DNA of 64,000 nucleotides from Paenarthrobacter aurescens TC1 (GTDB lineage: Bacteria > Actinomycetota > Actinomycetes > Actinomycetales > Micrococcaceae): NCBI GenBank assembly GCA_000014925.1, contig CP000474.1, positions 3,534,001 through 3,598,000 of the forward strand, in the 5' to 3' direction. Position numbers and translations under genes: made by a program. Under the pieces are notes generated by a model, which saw nothing but the letters and a program-made list of their open reading frames with translations, did no database searches and was not told the origin of the DNA. Below, piece by piece: positions 8,679-16,670 of this stretch; the stretch's first letter is position 1; each line of letters starts with the position of its first letter.

Positions 8679-9592
8679 CAGCTCGCGCCGGGATGCTCGC
8701 GGGCCAGGACCTGCATTTCAGCAAGGATGTAGCCCAGGAACTCGGAATGCTTGCCCTTGCGGCCGCCGCCCAGCGACTGCGGGACGCCGGGGATTTCCAG
8801 CTCGGCCTCAGCCATGATCTCACCGGTAAGGCGATCGAATTCGGCGCGGAGGCTGGAGGGCTGAACCGCGACACCGGCCTCGGCCAGGCGCGTGGTGAGC
8901 TCGTCGTCCTCGAAGAGTTCGTCCACATACGGCCATACGAGCTTGAAGCCTTGGATGATTCGTGCGCGGGACTCGTCCGTGCCGCCGGCCAGGCGAAGCA
9001 CCCACTGCGCGCTGTGGTCGCGGTGGTAATCCACTTCCTTCACGGCCTTCGCGGAGATGGCTGCAAGGGTGGCGTCCGTGGACTCCATGAGCTTGGTGTA
9101 GAGCTCGAACTGGTAGAAGCTCACGATGAACTGCCGGGCGATAGTCACCGCGAAGTCGCCGTTGGGCTGCTCAAACAGGTGTGCGGAACGGAATTCGTGC
9201 TCGCGGCGGAAGTACGCGAGGTCGTCCTCGGACTTGCCCCAGGCAGCACCGGCATAGGTCAGGAAAGACCTTGCGTGGCCCAACTGGTCCAGCGCGATGT
9301 TGCCCAGGGCGATGTCTTCCTCGAGCTCGGGAGCACGGGAAATCCAGTGGCCCAGGCGCTGGGCGAGGATCAGGCCGTCGTCGCCGATGCGCAGCGCGAA
9401 CTCTGCAACATCTTCACTGGGCTTGACCTGTCCGCGGCTGATTTCCAGCGCGATATCCTCAGGGCGCAATGCGTTGCCCGGCGTGATGCGCGTGGCGCTT
9501 GCCGAACCGTCGCCGGAAGCACCGGCTCCCTGGACGCCAACGGAAATGTCGCCGTGGCCTTCGATGGCGAAGTCAGTATCTTTAGTGCTCAC
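8675..9592 (-). CDS. paaC: Phenylacetyl-CoA epoxidase structural subunit PaaC
   Basis: Ferritin-like subunit of 305 residues that pairs with PaaA in the multicomponent oxygenase. Characteristic stretches are LRIGDDGLILAQRLGHWISRAPELEEDIALGNIALDQLGHAR, here abbreviated from the N-terminal half, and EVDYHRDHSAQWVLRLAGGT. The real start is the GTG at 9592 (VSTKDTDF), which overlaps the paaB stop by four bases (GTGA). An earlier in-frame ATG would overlap paaB completely. About the first 50 residues are a Gly/Ala-rich extension before the conserved domain (paaC proteins usually start close to it). It lies third in paaABCDE. Confidence 0.94.
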   Translation of the reverse strand: MSTKDTDFAIEGHGDISVGVQGAGASGDGSASATRITPGNALRPEDIALEISRGQVKPSEDVAEFALRIGDDGLILAQRLGHWISRAPELEEDIALGNIALDQLGHARSFLTYAGAAWGKSEDDLAYFRREHEFRSAHLFEQPNGDFAVTIARQFIVSFYQFELYTKLMESTDATLAAISAKAVKEVDYHRDHSAQWVLRLAGGTDESRARIIQGFKLVWPYVDELFEDDELTTRLAEAGVAVQPSSLRAEFDRLTGEIMAEAELEIPGVPQSLGGGRKGKHSEFLGYILAEMQVLAREHPGASW

Positions 9593-9966
9593 AGGTGCTT
9601 CACGCCTTCGCTCTTGGTGTAGTACGTTGCGTGGCGGTAATCCTTGCCCTGCGGGGACTCGAAGAAGGAACCCTTGGAGTCGGGATCGCTGGAGGAAATC
9701 GCCTCCGCCGGGACAACCCAAATGGAGACGCCTTCATTGCGACGGGTGTACAGGTCCCGGGCGTTCCGGAGGGCCATGGCCGCATCCGGAGCGTGCAAGG
9801 AACCTGCATGCACGTGGGACAGGCCGCGGCTGGAGCGCACAAAAACCTCCCAGAGGGACCATGGGGATTCCTGGTGCTCTTCAGTGGTGGCCGCAACCTT
9901 GGGGGCTTCGCGGTTGATTTCGCTGGCGGCGCTGGCCGGTGCTTCCGGGTTGCCGTGGGGGCTCAT
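9589..9966 (-). CDS. paaB: Phenylacetyl-CoA epoxidase subunit PaaB
   Basis: Small subunit of 125 residues that bridges PaaAC heterodimers. The family core begins at about residue 34 with [20 protein letters not shown] and continues through [21 protein letters not shown] and [10 protein letters not shown], which matches PaaB closely. An Ala/Glu-rich N-terminal tail of about 30 residues is extra compared with the roughly 95-residue proteobacterial form. The ATG overlaps the paaA stop as ATGA and its own stop overlaps paaC, so paaA-B-C-D are translationally chained. Confidence 0.95.
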   Translation of the reverse strand: MSPHGNPEAPASAASEINREAPKVAATTEEHQESPWSLWEVFVRSSRGLSHVHAGSLHAPDAAMALRNARDLYTRRNEGVSIWVVPAEAISSSDPDSKGSFFESPQGKDYRHATYYTKSEGVKHL

Positions 9967-10958
9967 GCTGCGTGTTCCTTCTGTGCTTGCTTGCGGGCGT
10001 ACGCCACTGCGGCTTCGCGAACCCAGGCACCGTTTTCGTGTGCCTCACGGCGGCGCTCGACGCGCTGCGAGTTGCAGGGACCGCGGCCGGCCAGGACTTC
10101 CTTGAACTCGTTCCAGTCCAAGGGTCCGTGCTCCCACTTCTTGGTTTCTTCGTTGAAACGGATGTCCTTGTCAGGCAGGGTCAGGCCGAGGACCCGGACC
10201 TGCTCCACCATCATGCCGACGAACCGGCTGCGCAGCTCGTCATTGCTGAAGCGCTTAATGTTCCAGGCCATGGATTGCTTGGAGTTCGGTGAATCGTCAT
10301 CCGGCGGGCCGAACATCATCAGGGACGGCGCGTACCAGCGGTTTACTGCGTCCTGGGCCATCTGCTTCTGCGCAGGAGTACCGTTGGCGAGTTCCAGCAG
10401 GATCTCGAAACCCTGGCGCTGGTGGAACGATTCTTCCTTGCAGATGCGCACCATTGCGCGCCCATAAGGACCGTACGAGGCACGGCACAGGGGCACCTGG
10501 TTGCAGATGGCGGCACCATCCACAAGCCAACCGATGGCCCCCATGTCCGCCCAGGAAATGGTGGGGTAGTTGAAGATGGACGAGTACCGGGCCTTGCCGG
10601 CGATCAGGTCTTCCATCATCTGGTCCCGGGACTGGCCCAGGGTTTCGGCGGCCGAGTAGAGGTACAGGCCGTGACCGGCCTCGTCCTGGACCTTGGCCAT
10701 GAGGATGGACTTGCGCTTCAGGCTCGGTGCCCTGGTGATCCAGTTGGCTTCCGGCTGCATGCCGATGATTTCCGAGTGTGCGTGCTGCGAGATCTGGCGC
10801 AGCAAAGTCTTGCGGTAAGCCGCCGGCATCCAGTCGCGCGGTTCGATGCGCGAGTCCTCCGAAATAATGCGATCAAAATACGCCTGTCCGGCTGCCTCCC
10901 GCTCCTGCTCTTCCGGGGACAGCTCAGCGGGCACTGACTGCAGATTCTGCGATGCCAT
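9963..10958 (-). CDS. paaA: Phenylacetyl-CoA epoxidase catalytic subunit PaaA
   Basis: Di-iron monooxygenase subunit of 331 residues that epoxidises the ring of phenylacetyl-CoA. Two ExxH metal-binding motifs are visible: [11 protein letters not shown] and [11 protein letters not shown]. Substrate-pocket stretches such as [17 protein letters not shown] are strongly conserved. The start is the ATG at 10958 with AGGAG 5 bases upstream; longer in-frame starts would overlap the regulatory palindrome. It is the first gene of paaABCDE-ech and is preceded by a PaaR-type operator at 10977-10991. Confidence 0.96.
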   Translation of the reverse strand: MASQNLQSVPAELSPEEQEREAAGQAYFDRIISEDSRIEPRDWMPAAYRKTLLRQISQHAHSEIIGMQPEANWITRAPSLKRKSILMAKVQDEAGHGLYLYSAAETLGQSRDQMMEDLIAGKARYSSIFNYPTISWADMGAIGWLVDGAAICNQVPLCRASYGPYGRAMVRICKEESFHQRQGFEILLELANGTPAQKQMAQDAVNRWYAPSLMMFGPPDDDSPNSKQSMAWNIKRFSNDELRSRFVGMMVEQVRVLGLTLPDKDIRFNEETKKWEHGPLDWNEFKEVLAGRGPCNSQRVERRREAHENGAWVREAAVAYARKQAQKEHAA

Positions 10959-10976
10959 GGTTGCTCCTAATAAATT

Positions 10977-10991
10977 ACCGACCGTTCGTTC
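10977..10991. promoter_or_regulatory. Putative PaaR (TetR-family) operator upstream of paaA
   Basis: ACCGACCGTTCGTTC lies 18 bases upstream of the paaA start. The identical 15-mer occurs upstream of the thiolase gene at 50490-50504, and related sites precede paaZ (35325-35343) and paaI (30195-30214). This is the distribution expected for the local TetR regulator. The regulator-site link is inference. Confidence 0.7.
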
Positions 10992-11147
10992 AGAATATGC
11001 GGAGCGGGTGATTTCAGTCAAGCGTTCGTTCCCGGGTTTGGTCTTGATTCCGCGGCTCCGCGTTGTTGACAAGATCCGCGCTGCCCGCCGTGTTAACTTG
11101 GGGTGGGACCTCAGCTGTCCCCAGCCAACGCTAGAAAAGAGCCTTAC

Positions 11148-11744
11148 GTGGAATCGCCCCAGCCCTTCAGGATTCTCACCGTCTGCACCGGGAACATCTG
11201 CCGCTCCCCCGTGGCCGAACGACTGCTGCAAACCGGGCTCAACCAGGTCAGCCCCGGAGCATTCGAGGTCCGCAGCGCCGGAACGCGGGCCATGGTGGGT
11301 GAGCCAATCCAGCCGCTCTCAGCCCAAATCATCAGCACGTTCCACGGCAGCCCCGACGGTTTTGCCGCCAGGCAACTGACCCCCAAGATCCTCAAAGAAA
11401 CCGATCTGGTGCTGGCCATGACGTCCAAGCACCGCGGCGAAGTTCTCCAGCTGGATGCGTCCCTGTTGAAGCGCACCTTCACCGTCCGGGAATTTGCCCG
11501 GATGCTGGCTGTGCTGGAGAACCGCGGAGATACTGCCCAGGCCAGCGACATCACGGAATTCTGGCGTGCACTTCCCAGCAGGGCGGCCTCGGTCCGCCAC
11601 CTCGCGTTGCCACCCGATCCTGCAGACAACGACGTGGTAGACCCCTACCGACGAGCGGAAGAGGTCTACCACCAGATGGAGGATGAGCTGGCCCCGGCCA
11701 TCCTAGGCATCCTCCGGTTCGCGCGCCTGACGGCGCCGGCCTAA
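11148..11744 (+). CDS. Low-molecular-weight protein-tyrosine phosphatase
   Basis: LMW-PTP-fold phosphatase of 198 residues, cytoplasmic. The P-loop CTGNICRS (C-x5-R-S, nucleophile Cys13) is near the N-terminus and the acid loop is VDPYRR near residue 165. The length is greater than the usual 150-160 because of a linker around residues 100-150. The start is the GTG at 11148 ([10 protein letters not shown]). An upstream in-frame ATG at 11103 would add 15 residues. In bacteria such enzymes commonly act on tyrosine kinases of polysaccharide export. No kinase is seen here, but envelope genes follow. It is divergent from paaA. Confidence 0.87.
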   Translation: MESPQPFRILTVCTGNICRSPVAERLLQTGLNQVSPGAFEVRSAGTRAMVGEPIQPLSAQIISTFHGSPDGFAARQLTPKILKETDLVLAMTSKHRGEVLQLDASLLKRTFTVREFARMLAVLENRGDTAQASDITEFWRALPSRAASVRHLALPPDPADNDVVDPYRRAEEVYHQMEDELAPAILGILRFARLTAPA

Positions 11745-11754
11745 TTGGTCATCA

Positions 11755-12771
11755 CTAGTTGAGGGCAATCACCAGCATCTGGCTGGTGCCCGGAATGCAG
11801 GTCTGCAGGACAACTGCGGGGAACCCCCCGAAGACTGCTGCCACATCGTTGGTGCTTCCCGGGTTGGGTACCTGGCCCCTGCCGGTGGCAGTGAAGGTTC
11901 CGTAGCCCGGGATGGAGACTGTCTCGCCGACGCCGATTCCGGAGAACCGTCCCCAGCCTCCGCAGAAATCATGCTCCGTGATGAACGTGGCGTAGGCGTT
12001 GGTTGGCGTGTAATGAATAGGCCCGATGCAGGCATCCACCATTGATTGTCCGCCGGCTCCTGCTACGTAGATGGTCCTGACAGCAGGTGCGGGAGCGGGT
12101 GCGGGTGCCGGAGCCGGGGCGGCAGCAGCGGGAGCGGCCGCGGCCGGTGCTTGGACAGCAGGTGCAGCTTGGGCGGCGGGAGCTGCGGGAGCCGGCGCCG
12201 GTGCGATCACCGCAATGGGCGGTCCGGTGAGCTTCAAAACCTGTCCCGGCACGATCACCGAGTAGGCGCTAAGGCCATTGGCAGCCAACATCGCAGTGAC
12301 ATCCACGCCGTAGCGCGACGCTATGGCACCAACAGTGTCCCCGGATACCACCGTGTAGAGATTGGGGTCACCAGCCGGGGCAGCAGGGGCGGCCTCGACA
12401 GGAGCGGGAGCTGGTGCGGCTGGTTCGGGAGCTGGGGCGGGTGCTTCGGCAGCGGGAGCTGCTGGCACTTCAGCCGCCGGAGCTGCTTGTACTTCCGGCG
12501 CTACCTCCGCTTCGGCATCTTGGACTGGCAAAGCCGCAGGTGCTTTAGCATTGTCGTCTTTTGTAAATGGCACCTGTTCATTTGAAACAGTTTGCTCACC
12601 CGCAGGCTGCGTCGCCCAGTTGACGACGCCAAAAAACAGCGGGATCAGCGCTAATATCGCGAGCACTGCGCCGGCAATCAACAGCTTGGATTTACTGGAC
12701 TGCGGCCGCCGAACATCGCCATTGCTCTTGGTTGACAGGGACGTCTGAAGATCTAAGTCATTCATGTTCAT
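11755..12771 (-). CDS. Membrane-anchored LysM protein with C-terminal sortase-like domain
   Basis: Protein of 338 residues with a single membrane anchor (KLLIAGAVLAILALIPLFFGVV). Long Ala/Pro/Glu linkers surround one LysM domain (YTVVSGDTVGAIASRYGVDVTAMLAANGL). A second Ala/Pro linker leads to a C-terminal domain of about 100 residues. That domain resembles a sortase: TEHDFCGGWGRF, GVGETVSIPGYGTF and VVLQTCIPGTSQMLVIAL, matching the sortase His region, strand and TC motif. The Arg that normally follows the Cys is replaced by Met. LysM would bind peptidoglycan. The start was set at MNMND; longer versions run through a likely leader. It is convergent with the phosphatase, 10 bases apart. Confidence 0.72.
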   Translation of the reverse strand: MNMNDLDLQTSLSTKSNGDVRRPQSSKSKLLIAGAVLAILALIPLFFGVVNWATQPAGEQTVSNEQVPFTKDDNAKAPAALPVQDAEAEVAPEVQAAPAAEVPAAPAAEAPAPAPEPAAPAPAPVEAAPAAPAGDPNLYTVVSGDTVGAIASRYGVDVTAMLAANGLSAYSVIVPGQVLKLTGPPIAVIAPAPAPAAPAAQAAPAVQAPAAAAPAAAAPAPAPAPAPAPAVRTIYVAGAGGQSMVDACIGPIHYTPTNAYATFITEHDFCGGWGRFSGIGVGETVSIPGYGTFTATGRGQVPNPGSTNDVAAVFGGFPAVVLQTCIPGTSQMLVIALN

Positions 12772-13271
12772 GGGAAACCCCGGGACTCCATGGCTCTGGA
12801 CCGCGCGTGACAGGCCCAGTGGGCCCGCGTGAGAGAAGCGCAGCAACGTATTGGGAGGAGCACCACCCACAAATAGATGGGGGTGCGGTCCACCGCTGAG
12901 CCGGAGGAACGGAATTGCAATAACCCTAGGAATTTCAATAGTAGGAAAGGGCCATGCCCGCCGCACGAGTAGGAACTACTCGACTTTCCTGCTTTTGGCC
13001 TTAACGGTTACTTGGGTATTACGCAGTTTCCAAGAAATGGACTACTTGCTTTTGGTGCGGGCTGGGTGCCGCGGCGCGTGGTTACGCTCACGGACAGTAC
13101 GACGGCGGCACTAAAGACGGGCGCGGAGGCGGCAGGCCGCCGTCGTACTCGCGGGAAAAGCTGATCCTCGGGCATGGGCCAAACGGATCAGCGATCGGCT
13201 TGCCCCGGCTCCGTCACAGTACGTTGAGCCCAACCCAAGCCCTCGCTGCGGCTGCAACAACCAAGGAATTC
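12772..13271. promoter_or_regulatory. Long intergenic region with a possible structured leader of the LysM gene
   Basis: No gene is evident in these 500 bases, which separate the divergent LysM (minus) and LCP (plus) genes. Read on the minus strand, the LysM 5' leader can fold: 12860-12869 pairs with 12878-12886 (GCACC.CCCA / TGGGGGTGC), GGCCCAGTGGGCC at 12813-12825 is a hairpin, and GGACCGC at 12798-12804 complements GCGGTCC at 12885-12891. Pairs overlap by two bases, so alternative folds are possible. c-di-AMP riboswitches precede wall-protein genes in actinobacteria, but I cannot match its consensus here. Confidence 0.35.
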
Positions 13272-14339
13272 ATGACACTCTCCAACCATGCCCAAAACCC
13301 CTCCGCGGAATACGGATCACACCGCACAAAGAAGGGTAAGAAGACCACCCGGAATGTGCTCCTTGGTTTTGCAGCTGCAGTTCTTTTGCTTGGCCTTGTT
13401 GCGGGCTCTTATGTCTTTAATCTGATGCAAAGCTTCAACTCCGGCTCTACCAAGATCCACAATGCCTTCCCGGAAGAATCCACCCGGCCCCAGAAGGCCG
13501 AAGGCAACACGGCAATGAACATTCTTGTCCTGGGCAGCGACTCGCGTGGTTCATCAGACGCGGATGTGGAGGCCAACACGGCCACCGATCAGCGTGCGGA
13601 CACCCTGATGTTGGTGCACGTTCCCGCCGACAGGAAAAAGACCTACGCGATATCCCTGATGCGGGACCTGTGGATAGATATCCCCGGAGTGGGAGAATCA
13701 AAAATCAACGCCGCCCTTGCGTACGGTGGCGTCCCGCTGATGGTTCAGACGGTCGAGTCGCTCCTTCAGCAGCGCATCGACCACGTAGCAATGATCGATT
13801 TCCAAGGCTTCAAGGGTCTTACCGATGCCCTTGGCGGGGTTGAGGTGGACGTCAGGATTCCGTTCGCACCAAGCTCAGGACCCAAGGCAGGGCAAGTCTA
13901 CGACGCCGGCAAGCAGACCCTCAACGGTGATGAAGCCCTCGCCTTTGTCCGCGAGCGCAAAGCGTTCAGCGACGGCGACTACCAGCGCGTTCGCAACCAA
14001 CAGGCATACCTCAAGGCCATCATCGGCAAGGTCATTGCCCGGGAAACCCTGACCAACCCGGTCACCATCAGCAATATGGTCTCCGCTGTGTCCCCGTTCG
14101 TCAGCGTGGACAAGGACTTCGATGCCGCGGCAATCGGCAGTCTTGCCTTGTCCATGAAGGACGTCCGGGCGCAAGACACTGTGATGTTCACCCTTCCGAC
14201 CCTTGGCACGGGAACATCGCCGGACGGGCAGTCGATCGTCCTGGCTGACACCACCGCGATCGCCGATGTCACAGCGGCACTCGCCAAAGATCAAGTGGAT
14301 GCGTACATCACGGCCCACGCGCTCGACAAAGGGTTCTGA
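13272..14339 (+). CDS. LytR-CpsA-Psr (LCP) family wall glycopolymer transferase
   Basis: Predicted membrane-anchored enzyme of 355 residues that attaches teichoic-acid-like or other glycopolymers to peptidoglycan. A single helix lies at about 26-48 (RNVLLGFAAAVLLLGLVAG), after which the LCP domain faces outside. Signature elements are NILVLGSDSRG, ADTLMLVHV, ISLMRDLWIDIPG with the conserved Arg/Asp, KINAALAYGG, and LAFVRERKAFSDGDYQRVRNQQ. The start is the ATG at 13272 with AAGGAA upstream; a possible GTG/ATG further upstream lacks a site. It is convergent with signal peptidase I through a short repeat cluster. Confidence 0.9.
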   Translation: MTLSNHAQNPSAEYGSHRTKKGKKTTRNVLLGFAAAVLLLGLVAGSYVFNLMQSFNSGSTKIHNAFPEESTRPQKAEGNTAMNILVLGSDSRGSSDADVEANTATDQRADTLMLVHVPADRKKTYAISLMRDLWIDIPGVGESKINAALAYGGVPLMVQTVESLLQQRIDHVAMIDFQGFKGLTDALGGVEVDVRIPFAPSSGPKAGQVYDAGKQTLNGDEALAFVRERKAFSDGDYQRVRNQQAYLKAIIGKVIARETLTNPVTISNMVSAVSPFVSVDKDFDAAAIGSLALSMKDVRAQDTVMFTLPTLGTGTSPDGQSIVLADTTAIADVTAALAKDQVDAYITAHALDKGF

Positions 14340-14404
14340 GCGGCAGCGGCTACTGAGCGGCAGCGGCTACTGAGCAGCGACGGCTAATGAGCAGCGCCGC
14401 TGAG
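14337..14404. repeat. Four 17-bp tandem repeats joining two convergent stop codons
   Basis: TGAGCGGCAGCGGCTAC is repeated at 14337 and 14354 and in degenerate form at 14371 and 14388. The first copy contains the LCP stop (TGA). The third copy contains the TAG stop of the signal peptidase on the other strand. Confidence 0.75.
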
Positions 14405-15118
14405 GGTGTTGGCGCTTAGGGTGTCGGCGCTTCCCCACTTAGTGAACGGAAACAGGAAACCGTCAACCCTTCCAATGATGTCCGCCCGGCTTGCTGTCTT
14501 GACGCAACCGGCTGGCGCTCCCACGTTCCGGCATGCGGAGACAGAATCCTCGGAATTGGAGCGGTGGTCGCCTAAGAAAAGGTACTGATCCTCACCCACA
14601 ACGATCGGACCGAAGCATCGCGGTGACCTGGCCGCCGTCGAACAGTCCAGCTCATCGCGGATGAACCCGAGGTCTTGGAAGATGTATGGTTCCGCAACAG
14701 CCGCACCATTGACTGTGACCTGGCCGCCAACATCGCAGCATTCCACGGTGTCGCCCGGCAACCCCACCACCCGTTTGACCAGGTACTCCGTGTTGGCGGG
14801 ACCGATCCCCGTCAGCTCACCAAACCAGCCGACGCCTGTGCGCAGGGCACCGCGTTGGGGCGCAGCACCCCATCCGGCTGGCTTGCTGAAGACAACAACG
14901 TCACCCCGCTCGGGTGCGGAGCCGATGTAGGCAGTACGGTTCACAAGCACCCGGTCTCCTACATTGAGTGTCTGCTCCATGGACCCTGAAGGTACGGAGT
15001 AAACCTTCACAACAAAACCTTGGACCAAGGACACAACCATCAACGCAAGCACGACCTGAAGCCATGGTGAGCGAAGCAGCCGACGGCGACTGACGCCCTT
15101 CGCTGACTCGGAACTCAT
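14384..15118 (-). CDS. lepB: Signal peptidase I
   Basis: Type I signal peptidase of 244 residues. One membrane helix (PWLQVVLALMVVSLVQGFVV) is followed by the catalytic Ser in SVPSGSMEQTL, the catalytic Lys in YLVKRVVGLPGD, and the box-E-like LGDHRSNSEDS. The extra Cys pairs (ECCD, CSTAARSPRC, CRNVGAPAGC) suggest disulfides outside the cell. The start ATG at 15118 (MSSESAKG) lies just after the stop of the upstream Tat-like secreted protein; a GTG at 15148 would overlap that gene by 17 bases. Coupling to one secreted partner suggests a dedicated, non-housekeeping peptidase. Confidence 0.9.
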   Translation of the reverse strand: MSSESAKGVSRRRLLRSPWLQVVLALMVVSLVQGFVVKVYSVPSGSMEQTLNVGDRVLVNRTAYIGSAPERGDVVVFSKPAGWGAAPQRGALRTGVGWFGELTGIGPANTEYLVKRVVGLPGDTVECCDVGGQVTVNGAAVAEPYIFQDLGFIRDELDCSTAARSPRCFGPIVVGEDQYLFLGDHRSNSEDSVSACRNVGAPAGCVKTASRADIIGRVDGFLFPFTKWGSADTLSANTLSGAAH

Positions 15119-15131
15119 CTGCGAAGAACGT

Positions 15132-15773
15132 TTAGAGGATGCCCGCACCGACAGGAACGGAGATGCTGCTGGTAGCTACAAGGGTGCGGCCGCCAATAAC
15201 CACGGTCACTGTGACAGCGAAAGAAGCCAGCAAACTGACTGACACGCCCGTACTGGTGCCCGCCAATCCGAAAACAATCGGGAGATTCAGCGTGCCGTTG
15301 CTCGCGACGGTGACGGGCACACTATTGGTCCACGTGGTGGACGGGAAGCCGAACTGTCCCACCAACGGTGCGGTCTGGTACACCGTGGTGCGCTGGCTGG
15401 CGGTGGTGGCTGTCCCGTCGAAGGAATACACGCCAAAGCCGCGAGCCCGGCCGACGGGAATGCTGATGCCCGCAGGACGGGCAACGGACACCGTCACAAG
15501 AGCGTCCTCCGTCACCGCACCTGGACCGTTGGTGAAAGTAAGCATGGTGGGAACGGTGACGAGTGACTGGGCCTGGAGCAAGCTAGTGCCGTCCAGCAGT
15601 CTGAGGCTGAGCAGCGAGGTGGACGAAGCCGTGAAGGCAAGACTCAAGGTGCTCACTGAAGCCACGGCCGCAGGGGCGGCGACTGCGGCAGCGATAACCG
15701 GCATGGACCAAGCAGCGCCTTTAACTACAGTGCGGCGGGAATGCGACTTGGAAACGGTAACTTCGTGGCTCAT
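15132..15773 (-). CDS. Secreted protein with twin-Arg-like signal and an Ig-like, Thr/Val/Ser-rich body
   Basis: Protein of 213 residues. The signal is HSRRTVVKGAAWSMPVIAAA then APAAVAS, a pattern seen on many actinobacterial surface proteins that combines an RR pair with a KGAAWS.PVI core. The mature part is rich in beta-prone Val/Thr/Ser and lacks Cys, consistent with a surface or fibre subunit. The start is the ATG at 15773 behind GAAGAG. It is followed directly by signal peptidase I on the same strand, so the peptidase probably processes it. I do not recognise a named family. Confidence 0.65.
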   Translation of the reverse strand: MSHEVTVSKSHSRRTVVKGAAWSMPVIAAAVAAPAAVASVSTLSLAFTASSTSLLSLRLLDGTSLLQAQSLVTVPTMLTFTNGPGAVTEDALVTVSVARPAGISIPVGRARGFGVYSFDGTATTASQRTTVYQTAPLVGQFGFPSTTWTNSVPVTVASNGTLNLPIVFGLAGTSTGVSVSLLASFAVTVTVVIGGRTLVATSSISVPVGAGIL

Positions 15774-15975
15774 TGCTCTTCTTTCAGCTCGGAATGAAAT
15801 CCAGCGGTTGGAACGCAGCGCCTTCCGAATTCCCGCCCTTGAGGAATAGACACCACCCACGGGTGGATACTCATAGTGAGCCGACGTTACGGCACCCAGG
15901 ACGCAGTGCAACAGGTGACGTAGTCAGAAGGGCTACGCTCACATTCGTTCTCCAGACGTAGTTCGAAAAGGCGAT

Positions 15976-15993
15976 CCGGGAAGCACCTCCCGG
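15976..15993 (-). terminator. Short hairpin downstream of the VanZ-like gene
   Basis: CCGGGA (15976-15981) pairs with TCCCGG (15988-15993) around a 6-base loop, 17 bases past the VanZ stop. There is no clear T-run, so termination is only possible. Confidence 0.3.
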
Positions 15994-16010
15994 CAACCAA
16001 CCGCCGGGGG

Positions 16011-16499
16011 CTACGCCAGCCTCTTCGCTACTGCCAGGCCCGCCAGGGCCCCGAGCGTGTTCGCGATGACATCGGACAGGGCGGTCACCCGGCCAGGTAT
16101 CGCCAATTGGAGAACCTCAATAGTCCCCGAGGAAGCAGCCGCGAGAAGGGCCAACGTCCACCAACTCCACAGCCCTGGTCTCAAAAGACGGACGAACGCC
16201 CCGAACGGGACGAACAAGACGATGTTCGCGACGAACTCCACTCCAATGCCGGCCGCATCCGGTGGGAGACCGAGAAAAGAAAGCCAGCCGGCAATGACCC
16301 CCACAAAGCCTGTGACAGTGCTTGCTTCACGCGCGGGCAAAAAGACAACGAAGGCCAACGAAACGAGGTAGGCGATGAACAACGCTTTGAGCCACCACGT
16401 GGAATACTTCCGGGCAAGCACCGCTGGCCTTTCCTGGCGCCTGGGACGCCACAGGTATGCGTCCGCGCTTCCATCCAAGGGCAGCGCCGGGGCAATCAT
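16011..16499 (-). CDS. VanZ-like family membrane protein
   Basis: Small integral membrane protein of about 162 residues. After an Arg-rich cytoplasmic start come helices at about 35-55, 62-80, 88-108, 113-130 and 140-160. The VanZ-like signature VEFVANIVLFVPFGAFVRLL is clear, as is SGTIEVLQLAIPGRVTALSDVIANTLGALAG. The family is linked to teicoplanin resistance in enterococci, but most members have no known role. The ATG at 16499 was chosen; neither it nor the in-frame TTG at 16511 has a good ribosome site, so the start is uncertain. Confidence 0.8.
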   Translation of the reverse strand: MIAPALPLDGSADAYLWRPRRQERPAVLARKYSTWWLKALFIAYLVSLAFVVFLPAREASTVTGFVGVIAGWLSFLGLPPDAAGIGVEFVANIVLFVPFGAFVRLLRPGLWSWWTLALLAAASSGTIEVLQLAIPGRVTALSDVIANTLGALAGLAVAKRLA

Positions 16500-16670
16500 G
16501 AACAACAGCAACTATAGAAGCGAACCGGACTCCGGCCGGGTGCAACAAGCGGCATGGGCTAAAACTGCTTGATCTGCTGCTCACCCGGGCTTTTTCGGCG
16601 TATGCTCTCCTCAGCGCAGGATAGACGCGTTGTTCGCTTTGGTGGGGCCACTTTTGAAGGCGGGGGTTCA

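Noticed and set aside
12046..12585. Gly/Ser/Arg-rich plus-strand ORF opposite the LysM gene
   Set aside because: Its composition comes from reading the GC-rich Ala/Pro linkers on the other strand.
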